Below are positions 7,661-14,883 of a stretch of DNA of 19,049 bases, piece by piece. The position numbers were made by a program, and so were the translations under genes. A model generated the notes under the pieces. The model saw nothing but the letters and a program-made list of their open reading frames with translations, was not told the DNA's origin and made no database searches. The stretch lies in contig CALHHQ010000354.1 of NCBI GenBank assembly GCA_938030645.1, positions 1 through 19,049 of the forward strand, in the 5' to 3' direction. The DNA is from an uncultured Rhizobiaceae group bacterium (GTDB lineage: Bacteria; Pseudomonadota; Alphaproteobacteria; Rhizobiales; Rhizobiaceae). Each line of letters starts with the position of its first letter. Position 1 is the stretch's first letter.

Positions 7661-8131
7661 TTAAAAAGTGGCGATTGCAGCGATGAGAAGCGAAACAATC
7701 ACAAGTGCAGTCTCAATCATTCGCAACTTAACAAACCATTCTTGAATAACATCAGTGCACCAAGCGCCATAATCCCAAATTCCATGGAGAAAAAACGCAA
7801 TCGCCAAAATGATATAACTCATTGGTTGGTCGACGAAGACAGAACCCCAACCAATTAAAGCTGGAAGAACCGAAAGGACAAAGACCTGAGTGGCCGAACG
7901 ACCTTCTGCTCTTGTCAAAGCCACGCCCCAGCGAATGCCGCCGATAAATGAAAGTATCACGGCACCATAAGTGACCAAAGCTGTTTCAACCAAATCCAAT
8001 TGTGCGAAGTCGTGGGGGGCAAAAACCAATACAATTGCCAACACAGCGAATGGGATAGTCCCACTCAGAGTTAGCAACCACGCCATGCGTTTGGATTTAT
8101 CGGAAATGTCGCCGTAGTCTGCTTCTGACAT
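7661..8131 (-). CDS. DUF3429 domain-containing membrane protein
   Basis: A 156-aa integral membrane protein with about five hydrophobic helices. The pattern LTLSGTIPFAVLA, then VTYGAVILSFIGGIRWGVAL and SVLPALIGW matches DUF3429; the SFxGGxRWG segment is the recognisable core. The family's role is unknown. The ATG at 8129-8131 (MSEADYGD) is preferred over the upstream frame, which lies inside the TIGR02186 gene; only 2 bp separate it from that gene's stop. The Shine-Dalgarno is weak (AAGAAAGA), consistent with coupling. Confidence 0.88.
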   Translation of the reverse strand: MSEADYGDISDKSKRMAWLLTLSGTIPFAVLAIVLVFAPHDFAQLDLVETALVTYGAVILSFIGGIRWGVALTRAEGRSATQVFVLSVLPALIGWGSVFVDQPMSYIILAIAFFLHGIWDYGAWCTDVIQEWFVKLRMIETALVIVSLLIAAIATF

Positions 8132-8133
8132 GC

Positions 8134-8904
8134 TTAGTCTTTCTTGAAAATGAAGCTTGCAAACCAACCCGTGAACATGGCGATCAGCACAGCAAGAATA
8201 CCATAGATCAAGCCGTGATTATGAGCCAGATCATAGGCTTGTTGCTCAAAACCTTTCTTGCGCACTTCAAGCGTGGTGAACTGAGACGCGATGAACTTAC
8301 CACCATCGAATAAATACGCGTGGGCCAAATGGCGACCGATTGGCACATTCGCTGGAACTGTCAAAGTCGCCTTAAATAAGGTCGGCGTTAGAAATTCAAT
8401 GCCACCTATATCGACGAGGTAGAGCCCTTTGCTGATTTTCAACCGCACCAATGAATCTCTAAAAACTTTGGTTTGTTCCGCAGTCAATTTTTTGCCGACT
8501 GGAACGAGGTTCAAATTGTCCAAACCAACTTCCAATATCTTGAGATTCTCGGCATCCGAAATTTGATCAACCGGACGTGTCGCCGCCATTGTGTAGGACG
8601 AAGGAACGTCGGAAAATTGTTCTGACAAACCATTCACCCAAATGCCAAATTTATGTTCCTTACGACGAACTGTGGTGAAATCCGTTGGACCTTCAAGAGA
8701 GATGACGAGATCATATTTGCCATTTTTGAGACGTTCTTTTTCGCCATTTTCAATGGACCCAAACACAACGATTTCTGTGCCATCAAAACTTGACGTGATG
8801 CCAACGGTTTCATTGGAGAGGCCAATTTGAACGCTCGGTTTTGTTTGTGCTGCAGCAAATGGCGGCAGTATGAAAACGAAAAATATGAGAAGAATGCGCA
8901 ACAT
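8134..8904 (-). CDS. TIGR02186 family protein (Alph_Pro_TM), envelope-anchored
   Basis: A 256-aa protein with an N-terminal signal peptide (hydrophobic residues 3-18, likely cleavage after AAA before Q20), a beta-rich periplasmic region of about 200 residues, and one C-terminal membrane helix (about 229-250, LIYGILAVLIAMFTGWFASF) ending in FKKD. The NETVGITSSFDGTEIVVFGSIE and KHEFGIWVN-like segments and the overall layout fit TIGR02186/PF09608, a mostly alphaproteobacterial family of unknown function. It begins in a TGATG overlap with the TSUP permease gene; this pairing recurs in the group and suggests the two proteins act together at the inner membrane. Confidence 0.88.
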   Translation of the reverse strand: MLRILLIFFVFILPPFAAAQTKPSVQIGLSNETVGITSSFDGTEIVVFGSIENGEKERLKNGKYDLVISLEGPTDFTTVRRKEHKFGIWVNGLSEQFSDVPSSYTMAATRPVDQISDAENLKILEVGLDNLNLVPVGKKLTAEQTKVFRDSLVRLKISKGLYLVDIGGIEFLTPTLFKATLTVPANVPIGRHLAHAYLFDGGKFIASQFTTLEVRKKGFEQQAYDLAHNHGLIYGILAVLIAMFTGWFASFIFKKD

Positions 8905-9827
8905 CAGTGTCCGCCTCCTTCACCCAGAGAGAACAACTCTGACGGCACTGTGACGAGATCCCAACCCAAACCAATACAAACGGCCAAAACGATCAAACCA
9001 AGCAAAGCACGCAATTGCTCGCCGCGTAATTTTTGTCCCGCTCTTGCACCAAATTGCGCACCAATGACACCGCCCACCATCAAGATAAGAGCGAGCACAA
9101 TATCAACGGTCTGGTTGGTCGCGGACTGGGCGATTGTCGTGAACATGGTCACGAACATGATTTGAAAAAGGGAAGTGCCGATCACTACATTTGTGGGAAC
9201 GCGCAGAATGTAAATCATGGCGGGCACCATAATGAAGCCTCCGCCAACACCCATAATCGATGCCAAAATGCCAACCAACATTCCCAAAACAAGAACGGGA
9301 ATAACACTGAGATAAAGTTGCGATTTGTGGAAACGCACCTTGAACGGCAGTTTTGCAATCCACGTTTGTTGTGTGGGCAATGCAGCCGGTGCTGCGTCAG
9401 GATTGCGGCTCTTGCGCAGCGCATTCAGGCTTTCGATCAACATGAGAGAACCAATGGTTCCCAAAAAGACCACGTAAAGAATCGAAATTATTAGGTCGAG
9501 TTGCCCAGCCTCTCGCAAAGACGAAAACAGAACCACGCCAATGGCCGAACCCGCGATACCACCAATAAGCAGAACAACTCCGAGTTTTATGTCCAATGTT
9601 CCTTTTCGCAAGTGCACCAATGCACCTGAGAAAGAGGACGCCACGATTTGGTTGGCTTCTGTGGCCACTGCGACTGCGGGCGGGATGTTGTAGAAAATCA
9701 GCAATGGCGTCATCAAGAAACCACCACCCACGCCAAACATGCCGGATAAAAATCCCACGCCTGCGCCCATGCTGAACAGCACAAGAACATTGACCGACAT
9801 CTCGGCGATTGGAAGGTAGAGGTTCAC
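8904..9827 (-). CDS. TSUP (TauE/SafE) family permease
   Basis: A 307-aa inner-membrane permease of the TauE/SafE family (PF01925), whose members move sulfite, sulfoacetate or other small sulfur-containing or organic anions. The internal duplication is visible: GFLSGMFGVGGGFLMTPLLIF (about residues 24-44) and GILASIMGVGGGFIMVPAMIY (about 191-211), each followed by a helix rich in small residues. About eight or nine helices. The start is GTG at 9825-9827, supported by AGG 9 nt upstream and by the N-terminal YLPIAEMSVN pattern I associate with rhizobial homologs; ATG at codon 10 is the alternative. It leads the minus-strand chain and overlaps the TIGR02186 start by 1 bp. Sulfite export is a family-based guess. 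Confidence 0.92.
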   Translation of the reverse strand: MNLYLPIAEMSVNVLVLFSMGAGVGFLSGMFGVGGGFLMTPLLIFYNIPPAVAVATEANQIVASSFSGALVHLRKGTLDIKLGVVLLIGGIAGSAIGVVLFSSLREAGQLDLIISILYVVFLGTIGSLMLIESLNALRKSRNPDAAPAALPTQQTWIAKLPFKVRFHKSQLYLSVIPVLVLGMLVGILASIMGVGGGFIMVPAMIYILRVPTNVVIGTSLFQIMFVTMFTTIAQSATNQTVDIVLALILMVGGVIGAQFGARAGQKLRGEQLRALLGLIVLAVCIGLGWDLVTVPSELFSLGEGGGH

Positions 9828-9926
9828 AGCTACAAACCTGTTGGTGTCTCAAATGATCAGTGAACGCCGAAAGGAAAGCCTGTTCTCATCAACGTGCGGG
9901 CTACATGCGCCTGCGACAGACCTGTG

Positions 9927-9966
9927 TCAAACGGTTTGAACCTCTTTTTGGGTCCAAACCGGTTGA
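9927..9966. repeat. Inverted repeat / tandem palindromes between podJ and TSUP gene
   Basis: TCAAACGGTTTGAACC (9927-9942) and GGTCCAAACCGGTTGA (9951-9966) are complementary at 14 of 16 positions around an 8-nt T-rich spacer. Each arm also contains its own palindrome: TCAAAC-G-GTTTGA (9927-9939) and AACCGGTT (9957-9964). It lies 50-90 bp past the podJ stop and 100 bp before the TSUP start. No U-run follows on the minus strand, so it may be a non-canonical terminator for podJ or a two-site operator for the TSUP operon. Confidence 0.4.
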
Positions 9967-10017
9967 TTCTTTTGGGACAGTTGGAAATTCAGACTGATTT
10001 CTCAGTTTGAACTGCAA

Positions 10018-13000
10018 TTATGTCTGAATGCCAAGTGCAGCTAACAGATTCCCATCGACTTTACCCGTTACAGGAATACCAGCAGAACGTTGGAAATCTC
10101 GAATTGCATTGCGCGTCTTTGGACCCATCACACCGTCTGGAGTTCCGACTTCAAATCCACGGCTGTTCAACATGGCTTGAGCTTTTTGCACGAGGCCTTG
10201 CGCGCCACTTGCAGCGGATTTTGCGCCACCAGTTCCGCTGCCCAACCAAGATTTTGGCGCAGCAACTCTGTTGGCATCTTCAACCAATTTCTTTGGTTTC
10301 CATTCATTGACCACTTCGCGCACGGCGTCGAGGTCATCAGGGTCCATGGCATTGGCAACTTCGTCACGCTTTTTGGAAGCGTCCGTGTCACCGGTTTTAG
10401 CGGCAAGAGCAAACCACTTGTAAGATTCTTTCAAGTTTTGAGGAACGCCTTGGCCTTGACCATAAAGAATACCCAAATTGAACTGACTGTCTTTAATTCC
10501 AAGATCAGCTGCCTGCTGGAACCAAGTTACGGCAGTGTCAATGTCAGCCTTCTTTTCTGGTGGATTGCCCATGGCATTAATCACCGCAAGATTGTGCATT
10601 GCGCGCGCATTGCCTTGTGCAGCCGCTTTTGAATACCAATCGCTGGCAACGCCAAGATCGCGTTTCACACCAATGCCTTTTTCGTAAAGGCTGCCGATTG
10701 AATATTGCGCAGGTGCAAAGCCTTGATTGGCTGACGCTTCAAACCATTTTGCAGATTCACCCATATTTCGTTTGGTGTCTTTGCCGTCTGAATAACGAAC
10801 ACCCAGTTGGAAGAGTGCCTTGGCATCACCACCAGACGCTGCAGCCACCAATGCGGCCGGGCCAGCATTTGAAGGAATTTCATATTGCGACGCTGCCGGT
10901 GTTTCGCTTGCTGCTGGTTGTTCAGGTGTTGTTTCAACGGGTGCTGATGCAGGCACTGCATTACCCGTTGCATCATTTGCATTGGCCAGTGGCGTATTTT
11001 CCAACACCCCTTCGGCCTTATCCATCACTTCACCAACTTTACTTTCAACACCATCACCAACAGAACGCACCACGCGATCAGTCGCGCTTGCGATTTCATT
11101 GCCAGCGTTTTCAGCACCGTTCACAACGCCATCAACAGCGCCTTCTACTGCAGAAGCCGTTCCATCTATCGTTTGTTCAACAACAGGTGCGTCCAGTTTG
11201 GCAACTGGGGTTTCATCACCGCCAGCAAACATAGTGTAGCCTTTGAATGCGACAATTGAGAGCAACAGTGCTGCTGCAGCCATCACAACCGGTTTGCGAA
11301 AGCGATCAAAATCCAATCCAGAGAACAAGCCGTTGGCTTTGCCTTTCACGCCATCGAGTTTCGACATTTTGGATTTGGCAGTTGATTTTGTTTCTTCACG
11401 AACAGCATTCATTTCTGCTGTTGTTGCCTGCAAGGCGCGGCGCGCAGCTGACACTGCGTCAGTGCGCATATCATCGGTTGGAACAGCATCATCAAGTGAT
11501 CCTGCGGCAGATCCGAGATTGGCTTTCGTTTCATCCAGTTTTGCCGTGGCTTGTTGGACCAATTTATCTATGTCTGGCACGCTTGAACCTGGTTCAAGTG
11601 GGCTATGGTCTTCCGCTGTTTCAGGCTCAAGTGGCAATGCAGCTTCGATGTCATCAGTCGGGTCAACCGACGGCGCATCCACAAATCCAGTTTCGACAGC
11701 AGCGCGTTGAATTGCACCCATATCTTGTGAAGCAGTGTCGGCCAATCCATCAGCTGCGAATGCCGACATATCGGATTGAATTTCAGGTTGCAGTTGATGC
11801 GCTGCAACCGCAGCTGCGGCAACAGGTGCCATGGCTGCAGCAGCAGGGGCAACCAAAGTTGCCTCTCTGGTTTCAGCAACCTGTGCAATCGAACCTTCAA
11901 TTGTATTCAGACGCTCAATGACGTGGTTCAAAGTTGAATGAACTTCACTGACCGTTTGAGCATTGTTGGCATTTCCAGCTTCAGCAACTGCCTGAAGTGA
12001 TTGCAGATCAGCGGAAAGTGCAGAAATAATTTGTCCCGCTTCACTGGAAGAACCCATCATTGAGACTGCTTGCTGAGCGGCCTGCTGCGCAGCTTCCAAG
12101 GAAAAATTCTGGTTCTCGACCAGTTGGTTTTCGATTTGTCCAAGGCGCGCTTCGACAGGTGCAAAGTCCACATTGACTTCACCTGCTACGGCACCTTCGG
12201 ATTGTTTGTTCATTGTGCGTATGATCTGGCCAATCTGAGCTTCAAGATTGGACATTTGTGCAGCTGTTGAATTGACGTTCGCGGCTTCTTCAACACGTGC
12301 ATAGAGCTGTTGAATTTGCGCTTCAATTGTCTCCACACCAGCATTTGGCTGGACAGACTGTTGCTCGATGCGATCTGACAATTGTTGAATTTGTTGCTCA
12401 AGCTGCTGGGTTTGCGACTGCCCGGCATTGTGCTCCATTTGCGCAGTGAGTGTGCGCAATTGTTCTTCAATGACACCGATGTCCGGAGCAGCGAACATTG
12501 CGCTTGCACCACCAAGGTCGCCATTTTCCGCATATTTCTCAAAAGAGCCCAAACGCTCAGTCAATCCATCGATACGGACCGCAAGCTGTTCAAATTCCGC
12601 TGCATTGTCGCGCTGGGAAATCATATCAATTGTGCGGCCAAGATCGCTCATCCGCGCTTCAACACGTTCCACCGCAGTCATATCAACTTCGGGCGCTTTG
12701 TTGCTGGAGTTGGAAACCGCCACCAAACCACGGGCGATTTCATCCATACGCGCTTCCAGTGCGCTCAAGTCTTCAGCAGTAATACCTGTTGGCACTGCAG
12801 CAGCTGGTTGCTGAGCAAAAGCTTCAATTTTGCCGGACATGTCTTGAAGACGCTCTTCCAAACGGGACATGGCCAAAGTCTGCGGCAAATCTTCCACCGA
12901 CATACGAAGTGTATCGAGTTGTGTTGTGAGGTGTTCAACGGCAGGCGCAACGGAGTTGCTAGACTGCAAAGACATTTGGTCAATGCCCTGTGCCAATGCA

Positions 13001-13881
13001 TCAATGCGCGCTGATACAATGCCAGCTTGATTGTTGGTCGCTTGTTGAATTTCCTCGCGAACACTAGACATAGAGTGATCCACACTGCCCTGCATTGCTG
13101 CAGTGCTGCTTTGGATGTCTTCTGCGATATTGTTGCGCAGATCTTGCGTCAGATTGCTGCGAAGAGCTTCCAACTCGTTTTGAAGGCGGTCGAACGCTTC
13201 TTCGTCCACATGAGAGCCGTTTTGCATATCAGCAACAGCTTTTGCGATCCGGTCAATTTCCTCTTGCGGAACATCTTGTTTAACGGCAATTGGCTTTTCA
13301 ACATGCTGACGGATATCAGCCATTTCGGCTTTCAATTCAGCCAATGCTTCCGCAATAGAATCGCGTGCTGCCGTTTGAACGCTTTCGTTCATGCTCGTTT
13401 GAGGAGCAGTTGACCCCATCGCCATTTGAGGCGCCGTTTGGCGCAACATCTGCTGACGTTGTGCAATTTCAGCGGCCGCCGAATTTATGTTTGGTGCAAA
13501 CCCTTGGTGGCTCGTGCCAGATGTCATGTTCGGCATTGCAAGATTTGGTTGTGCGGGCGCCATCACTTGGCTGGAAAGGCGTGCAATTTCTTCCTGAAGT
13601 AAATTGAGTTGAGCGGAGTTTGAGCCTGTTTGTGGTGCCATGTGTTGGTTTTGGCCCGCAAATGCACCTTGTTGGTTCAAGTGATTCGGTTGTTGAGCCA
13701 TTGCAAATGTCGGTGTTTGCGGCACAGCAGCGGGCTGATTCATCGCACTTGCGTTAAGCCTTTGTTCGATTGAATCTACAGCACGTTTGATGTTCATCAA
13801 ACGATCGTCACCACTCGAAACTCCAGCGTTCATACCGTTTTGGGGTGATTGTCCGTACTGTCCTGGATAGGCTTGACGCAT
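10018..13881 (-). CDS. podJ: PodJ-like polar organelle development protein
   Basis: A 1287-aa polarity scaffold. PodJ marks a cell pole and recruits polar factors in Caulobacter and in Agrobacterium/Sinorhizobium. Domains in order: a Q/A-rich, coiled-coil cytoplasmic part (about residues 25-700, beginning DDRLMNIKRAVDSIEQRL), an acidic A/P-rich linker, one membrane helix (about 865-885, VVMAAAALLLSIVAFKGYTMF), a periplasmic linker, about four Sel1-like repeats (about 1015-1180, for example FQLGVRYSDGKDTKRN and YSIGSLYEKGIGVKRD) and a C-terminal peptidoglycan-binding domain (about 1232-1285, AMLNSRGFEVGTPDGVMG, KTRNAIRDFQ). The ATG at 13879-13881 is chosen because GGAAGAG lies just upstream. 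The open frame extends 26 codons further but without support. It is divergent from the MerR gene. Confidence 0.93.
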   Translation of the reverse strand: MRQAYPGQYGQSPQNGMNAGVSSGDDRLMNIKRAVDSIEQRLNASAMNQPAAVPQTPTFAMAQQPNHLNQQGAFAGQNQHMAPQTGSNSAQLNLLQEEIARLSSQVMAPAQPNLAMPNMTSGTSHQGFAPNINSAAAEIAQRQQMLRQTAPQMAMGSTAPQTSMNESVQTAARDSIAEALAELKAEMADIRQHVEKPIAVKQDVPQEEIDRIAKAVADMQNGSHVDEEAFDRLQNELEALRSNLTQDLRNNIAEDIQSSTAAMQGSVDHSMSSVREEIQQATNNQAGIVSARIDALAQGIDQMSLQSSNSVAPAVEHLTTQLDTLRMSVEDLPQTLAMSRLEERLQDMSGKIEAFAQQPAAAVPTGITAEDLSALEARMDEIARGLVAVSNSSNKAPEVDMTAVERVEARMSDLGRTIDMISQRDNAAEFEQLAVRIDGLTERLGSFEKYAENGDLGGASAMFAAPDIGVIEEQLRTLTAQMEHNAGQSQTQQLEQQIQQLSDRIEQQSVQPNAGVETIEAQIQQLYARVEEAANVNSTAAQMSNLEAQIGQIIRTMNKQSEGAVAGEVNVDFAPVEARLGQIENQLVENQNFSLEAAQQAAQQAVSMMGSSSEAGQIISALSADLQSLQAVAEAGNANNAQTVSEVHSTLNHVIERLNTIEGSIAQVAETREATLVAPAAAAMAPVAAAAVAAHQLQPEIQSDMSAFAADGLADTASQDMGAIQRAAVETGFVDAPSVDPTDDIEAALPLEPETAEDHSPLEPGSSVPDIDKLVQQATAKLDETKANLGSAAGSLDDAVPTDDMRTDAVSAARRALQATTAEMNAVREETKSTAKSKMSKLDGVKGKANGLFSGLDFDRFRKPVVMAAAALLLSIVAFKGYTMFAGGDETPVAKLDAPVVEQTIDGTASAVEGAVDGVVNGAENAGNEIASATDRVVRSVGDGVESKVGEVMDKAEGVLENTPLANANDATGNAVPASAPVETTPEQPAASETPAASQYEIPSNAGPAALVAAASGGDAKALFQLGVRYSDGKDTKRNMGESAKWFEASANQGFAPAQYSIGSLYEKGIGVKRDLGVASDWYSKAAAQGNARAMHNLAVINAMGNPPEKKADIDTAVTWFQQAADLGIKDSQFNLGILYGQGQGVPQNLKESYKWFALAAKTGDTDASKKRDEVANAMDPDDLDAVREVVNEWKPKKLVEDANRVAAPKSWLGSGTGGAKSAASGAQGLVQKAQAMLNSRGFEVGTPDGVMGPKTRNAIRDFQRSAGIPVTGKVDGNLLAALGIQT

Positions 13882-14206
13882 TGTACTCTTCCGTTCCCGG
13901 GCCACAATTTTGTACGTGACCAAAAGTTTGTTGGCTTGCGAACAAACAGAATCCTGCATGCCGCTTGCCCCGCACTTTCTTCAAACATGGTAAACAGCGC
14001 GTTAACTCTGGTTAATTGTTTGCATCTGCGCCCAAAAAAACCCACATAGTTGACCTAAGGGCAAGTTTGGTAGATATTGAGTTTTTGTTGGAAAATTGAC
14101 TCTGTAGTCAAAAATTTGCAGAAGCAGAGTGATTAAAATCAGGCGGTGAGAATTGACAACCCGGTGGCTCGGGTGTGCGATTTGTCACTTCGAAAGCGCT
14201 AGAGAT
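13882..14206. promoter_or_regulatory. Divergent promoter region, podJ / MerR regulator
   Basis: This 325-bp gap has no supported gene. Toward podJ (minus strand) it holds a GANTC methylation-type site (GAATC, 13949-13953) and a paired TTAA motif (14002-14005 and 14012-14015, 6 bp apart) resembling a CtrA box but one base short of the usual N7 spacing. Toward the MerR gene it holds TTGACC (14050-14055), 17 bp, GATATT (14073-14078) as a fair promoter, a palindrome TTGACT-CTGT-AGTCAA (14096-14111) just past its expected start, and an isolated TTGACA (14153-14158) with a poor -10. Confidence 0.4.
14096..14111. promoter_or_regulatory. Palindromic operator candidate upstream of MerR gene
   Basis: Perfect 6-bp arms TTGACT and AGTCAA flank CTGT. 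If the TTGACC/GATATT promoter (14050-14078) is used, the palindrome covers about +10 to +26, where a bound protein would block transcription. The half-site differs from the ACGTTT/AAACGT repeat before the acyl-CoA dehydrogenase gene, so the same regulator need not bind both. Confidence 0.3.
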
Positions 14207-14617
14207 ATGGATAGTATCGAAACACAGGAAAAGTTGGGCGACCCTTCTCATACAAAGGAAGTGGCTTTGGGCATGGTATATAAGATTGGCGATCTGGCGC
14301 GAGAGTTCGATGTGACTTTGCGTGCATTGCGTTTTTACGAAGACCGCGGACTGGTGACGCCAGCGCGTTCTGGTACAACGCGTCTTTACAGCGAGGAAGA
14401 CCGCGAGCGTCTTCGAATTGCACTCTTTTGCAAACGTATTGGTCTTTCCCTTGGAGAAATTGGGGAAATGCTTGACCTGCATACTGTCGAAGGTGTCGGT
14501 TCTTCAATGGACAAAATTCGCAACGTATATAGTTCTCAGCTGAAGAGCTTGCGCCAACAGCAGCTAGAGACCGAGAAAACGATTGCTGACTTAGAAGTCG
14601 CCATCGAACGCCTGTAA
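14207..14617 (+). CDS. MerR family transcriptional regulator of the beta-oxidation operon
   Basis: A 136-aa DNA-binding regulator. The winged helix-turn-helix is clear at about residues 25-75 (VYKIGDLAREFDVTLRALRFYEDRGL, then RLYSEEDRERL), followed by a C-terminal coiled coil for dimerisation (about 105-135). The metal-binding cysteines of CueR/ZntR types are absent, which suggests an organic ligand such as an acyl-CoA; MerR proteins of the LiuR type regulate acyl-CoA dehydrogenase operons in proteobacteria. It lies 266 bp upstream of the acyl-CoA dehydrogenase gene, same strand. The start is uncertain: ATG at 14207 gives an extra N-terminal tail, while ATG at 14273 (MVYKIGDL) follows AAAGGAAG by about 11 nt and would give a standard MerR N-terminus. 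Confidence 0.9.
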   Translation: MDSIETQEKLGDPSHTKEVALGMVYKIGDLAREFDVTLRALRFYEDRGLVTPARSGTTRLYSEEDRERLRIALFCKRIGLSLGEIGEMLDLHTVEGVGSSMDKIRNVYSSQLKSLRQQQLETEKTIADLEVAIERL

Positions 14618-14705
14618 CGTTTCCGGTTAAAAGAATGAATCAACCATTTTTGTTCTAAGTTTTTCGAACCTAGGTGGTTTGGAGACTATTTTCTACAGCG
14701 ACATT

Positions 14706-14727
14706 TTGACGTTTACGCAAACGTAAG
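14706..14727. promoter_or_regulatory. MerR-type operator (inverted repeat) before acyl-CoA dehydrogenase operon
   Basis: ACGTTT (14709-14714) and AAACGT (14719-14724) form a perfect inverted repeat with a 4-bp centre, within TTGACGTTTACGCAAACG. MerR dimers bind such dyads, and I recall LiuR-type sites rich in TTTACG/CGTAAA. It lies about 90 bp after the MerR gene and 160 bp before the dehydrogenase start, the expected place for control by the adjacent regulator. Confidence 0.6.
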
Positions 14728-14732
14728 AATTC

Positions 14733-14760
14733 TGGACATATTACCAATTTGCGTTATTGT
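14733..14760 (+). promoter_or_regulatory. Candidate promoter for acyl-CoA dehydrogenase operon
   Basis: TGGACA (14733-14738, 5 of 6 to the -35 consensus), a 16-bp spacer, then TATTGT (14755-14760, 4 of 6 to the -10). This would place the start near 14767, just downstream of the inverted repeat, and leave a leader of about 115 nt. An alternative -35 is TTGACG at 14706-14711, inside the operator, but I see no -10 at a normal distance from it. Confidence 0.4.
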
Positions 14761-14802
14761 GTTTTTCAACAATGAACCCCACTCTTATCGACTGGGGGAA
14801 CA

Positions 14803-14862
14803 ATGCCAGCTGCGGCCTATTTGCAGTGGAAGTGGAAAAAACAGGTCGGCCTGTGCTTTTAG
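14803..14862 (+). CDS. Possible 19-codon leader peptide
   Basis: An ATG at 14803 opens 19 codons ending at TAG (14860-14862), 21 bp before the dehydrogenase start: MPAAAYLQWKWKKQVGLCF. GGGGGAA at 14794-14800 lies just upstream, a strong purine-rich Shine-Dalgarno though rather close to the ATG. Codons 12-19 coincide with a terminator-like hairpin, the arrangement of an attenuator in which ribosome position changes RNA folding. There is no run of a single regulatory amino acid. ORFs this short occur by chance, so the call rests on the ribosome site and the hairpin overlap. Confidence 0.3.
   Translation: MPAAAYLQWKWKKQVGLCF
14836..14860 (+). terminator. Terminator-like hairpin in operon leader
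   Basis: ACAGG (14841-14845) pairs with CCTGT (14850-14854) around a UCGG loop. Two mismatches lower, a run of A (14836-14838) can pair with the T run (14857-14860). The stem is short and the U-tract is four bases, so as an intrinsic terminator it would be weak. It lies about 24 nt before the ATG and just ahead of AGGAG at 14871-14875. Confidence 0.3.
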
Positions 14863-14883
14863 GTCGTTCGAGGAGATTTATAA

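Noticed and set aside
9033..9494. Plus-strand open frame opposite the TSUP gene
   Set aside because: Its translation is rich in H, N and C with no recognisable domain. The opposite strand encodes a clear TSUP permease with both GVGGG motifs.
10599..11710. Long open frames on the plus strand across podJ (for example 10599-11234 and 11243-11710)
   Set aside because: They are antisense to podJ, whose domains are clear. Translations are low-complexity (runs of H, Q, L or S, A), the expected mirror of Q/A-rich codons, with no ribosome sites.
13882..13959. 26-codon upstream extension of podJ
   Set aside because: It lacks a ribosome site, while GGAAGAG precedes the ATG at 13881 and the following sequence starts the recognisable N-terminus.
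14153..14181. Consensus TTGACA as the main MerR-gene promoter
   Set aside because: The sequence 17 bp downstream (TGCGAT) is a poor -10, and the leader would be very short. The TTGACC/GATATT pair further upstream is better, though neither is proven.
14618..14705. Intrinsic terminator for the MerR gene
   Set aside because: T-runs occur (near 14645 and 14661) but no stem of more than 4-5 bp precedes them, so read-through into the dehydrogenase operon cannot be excluded.
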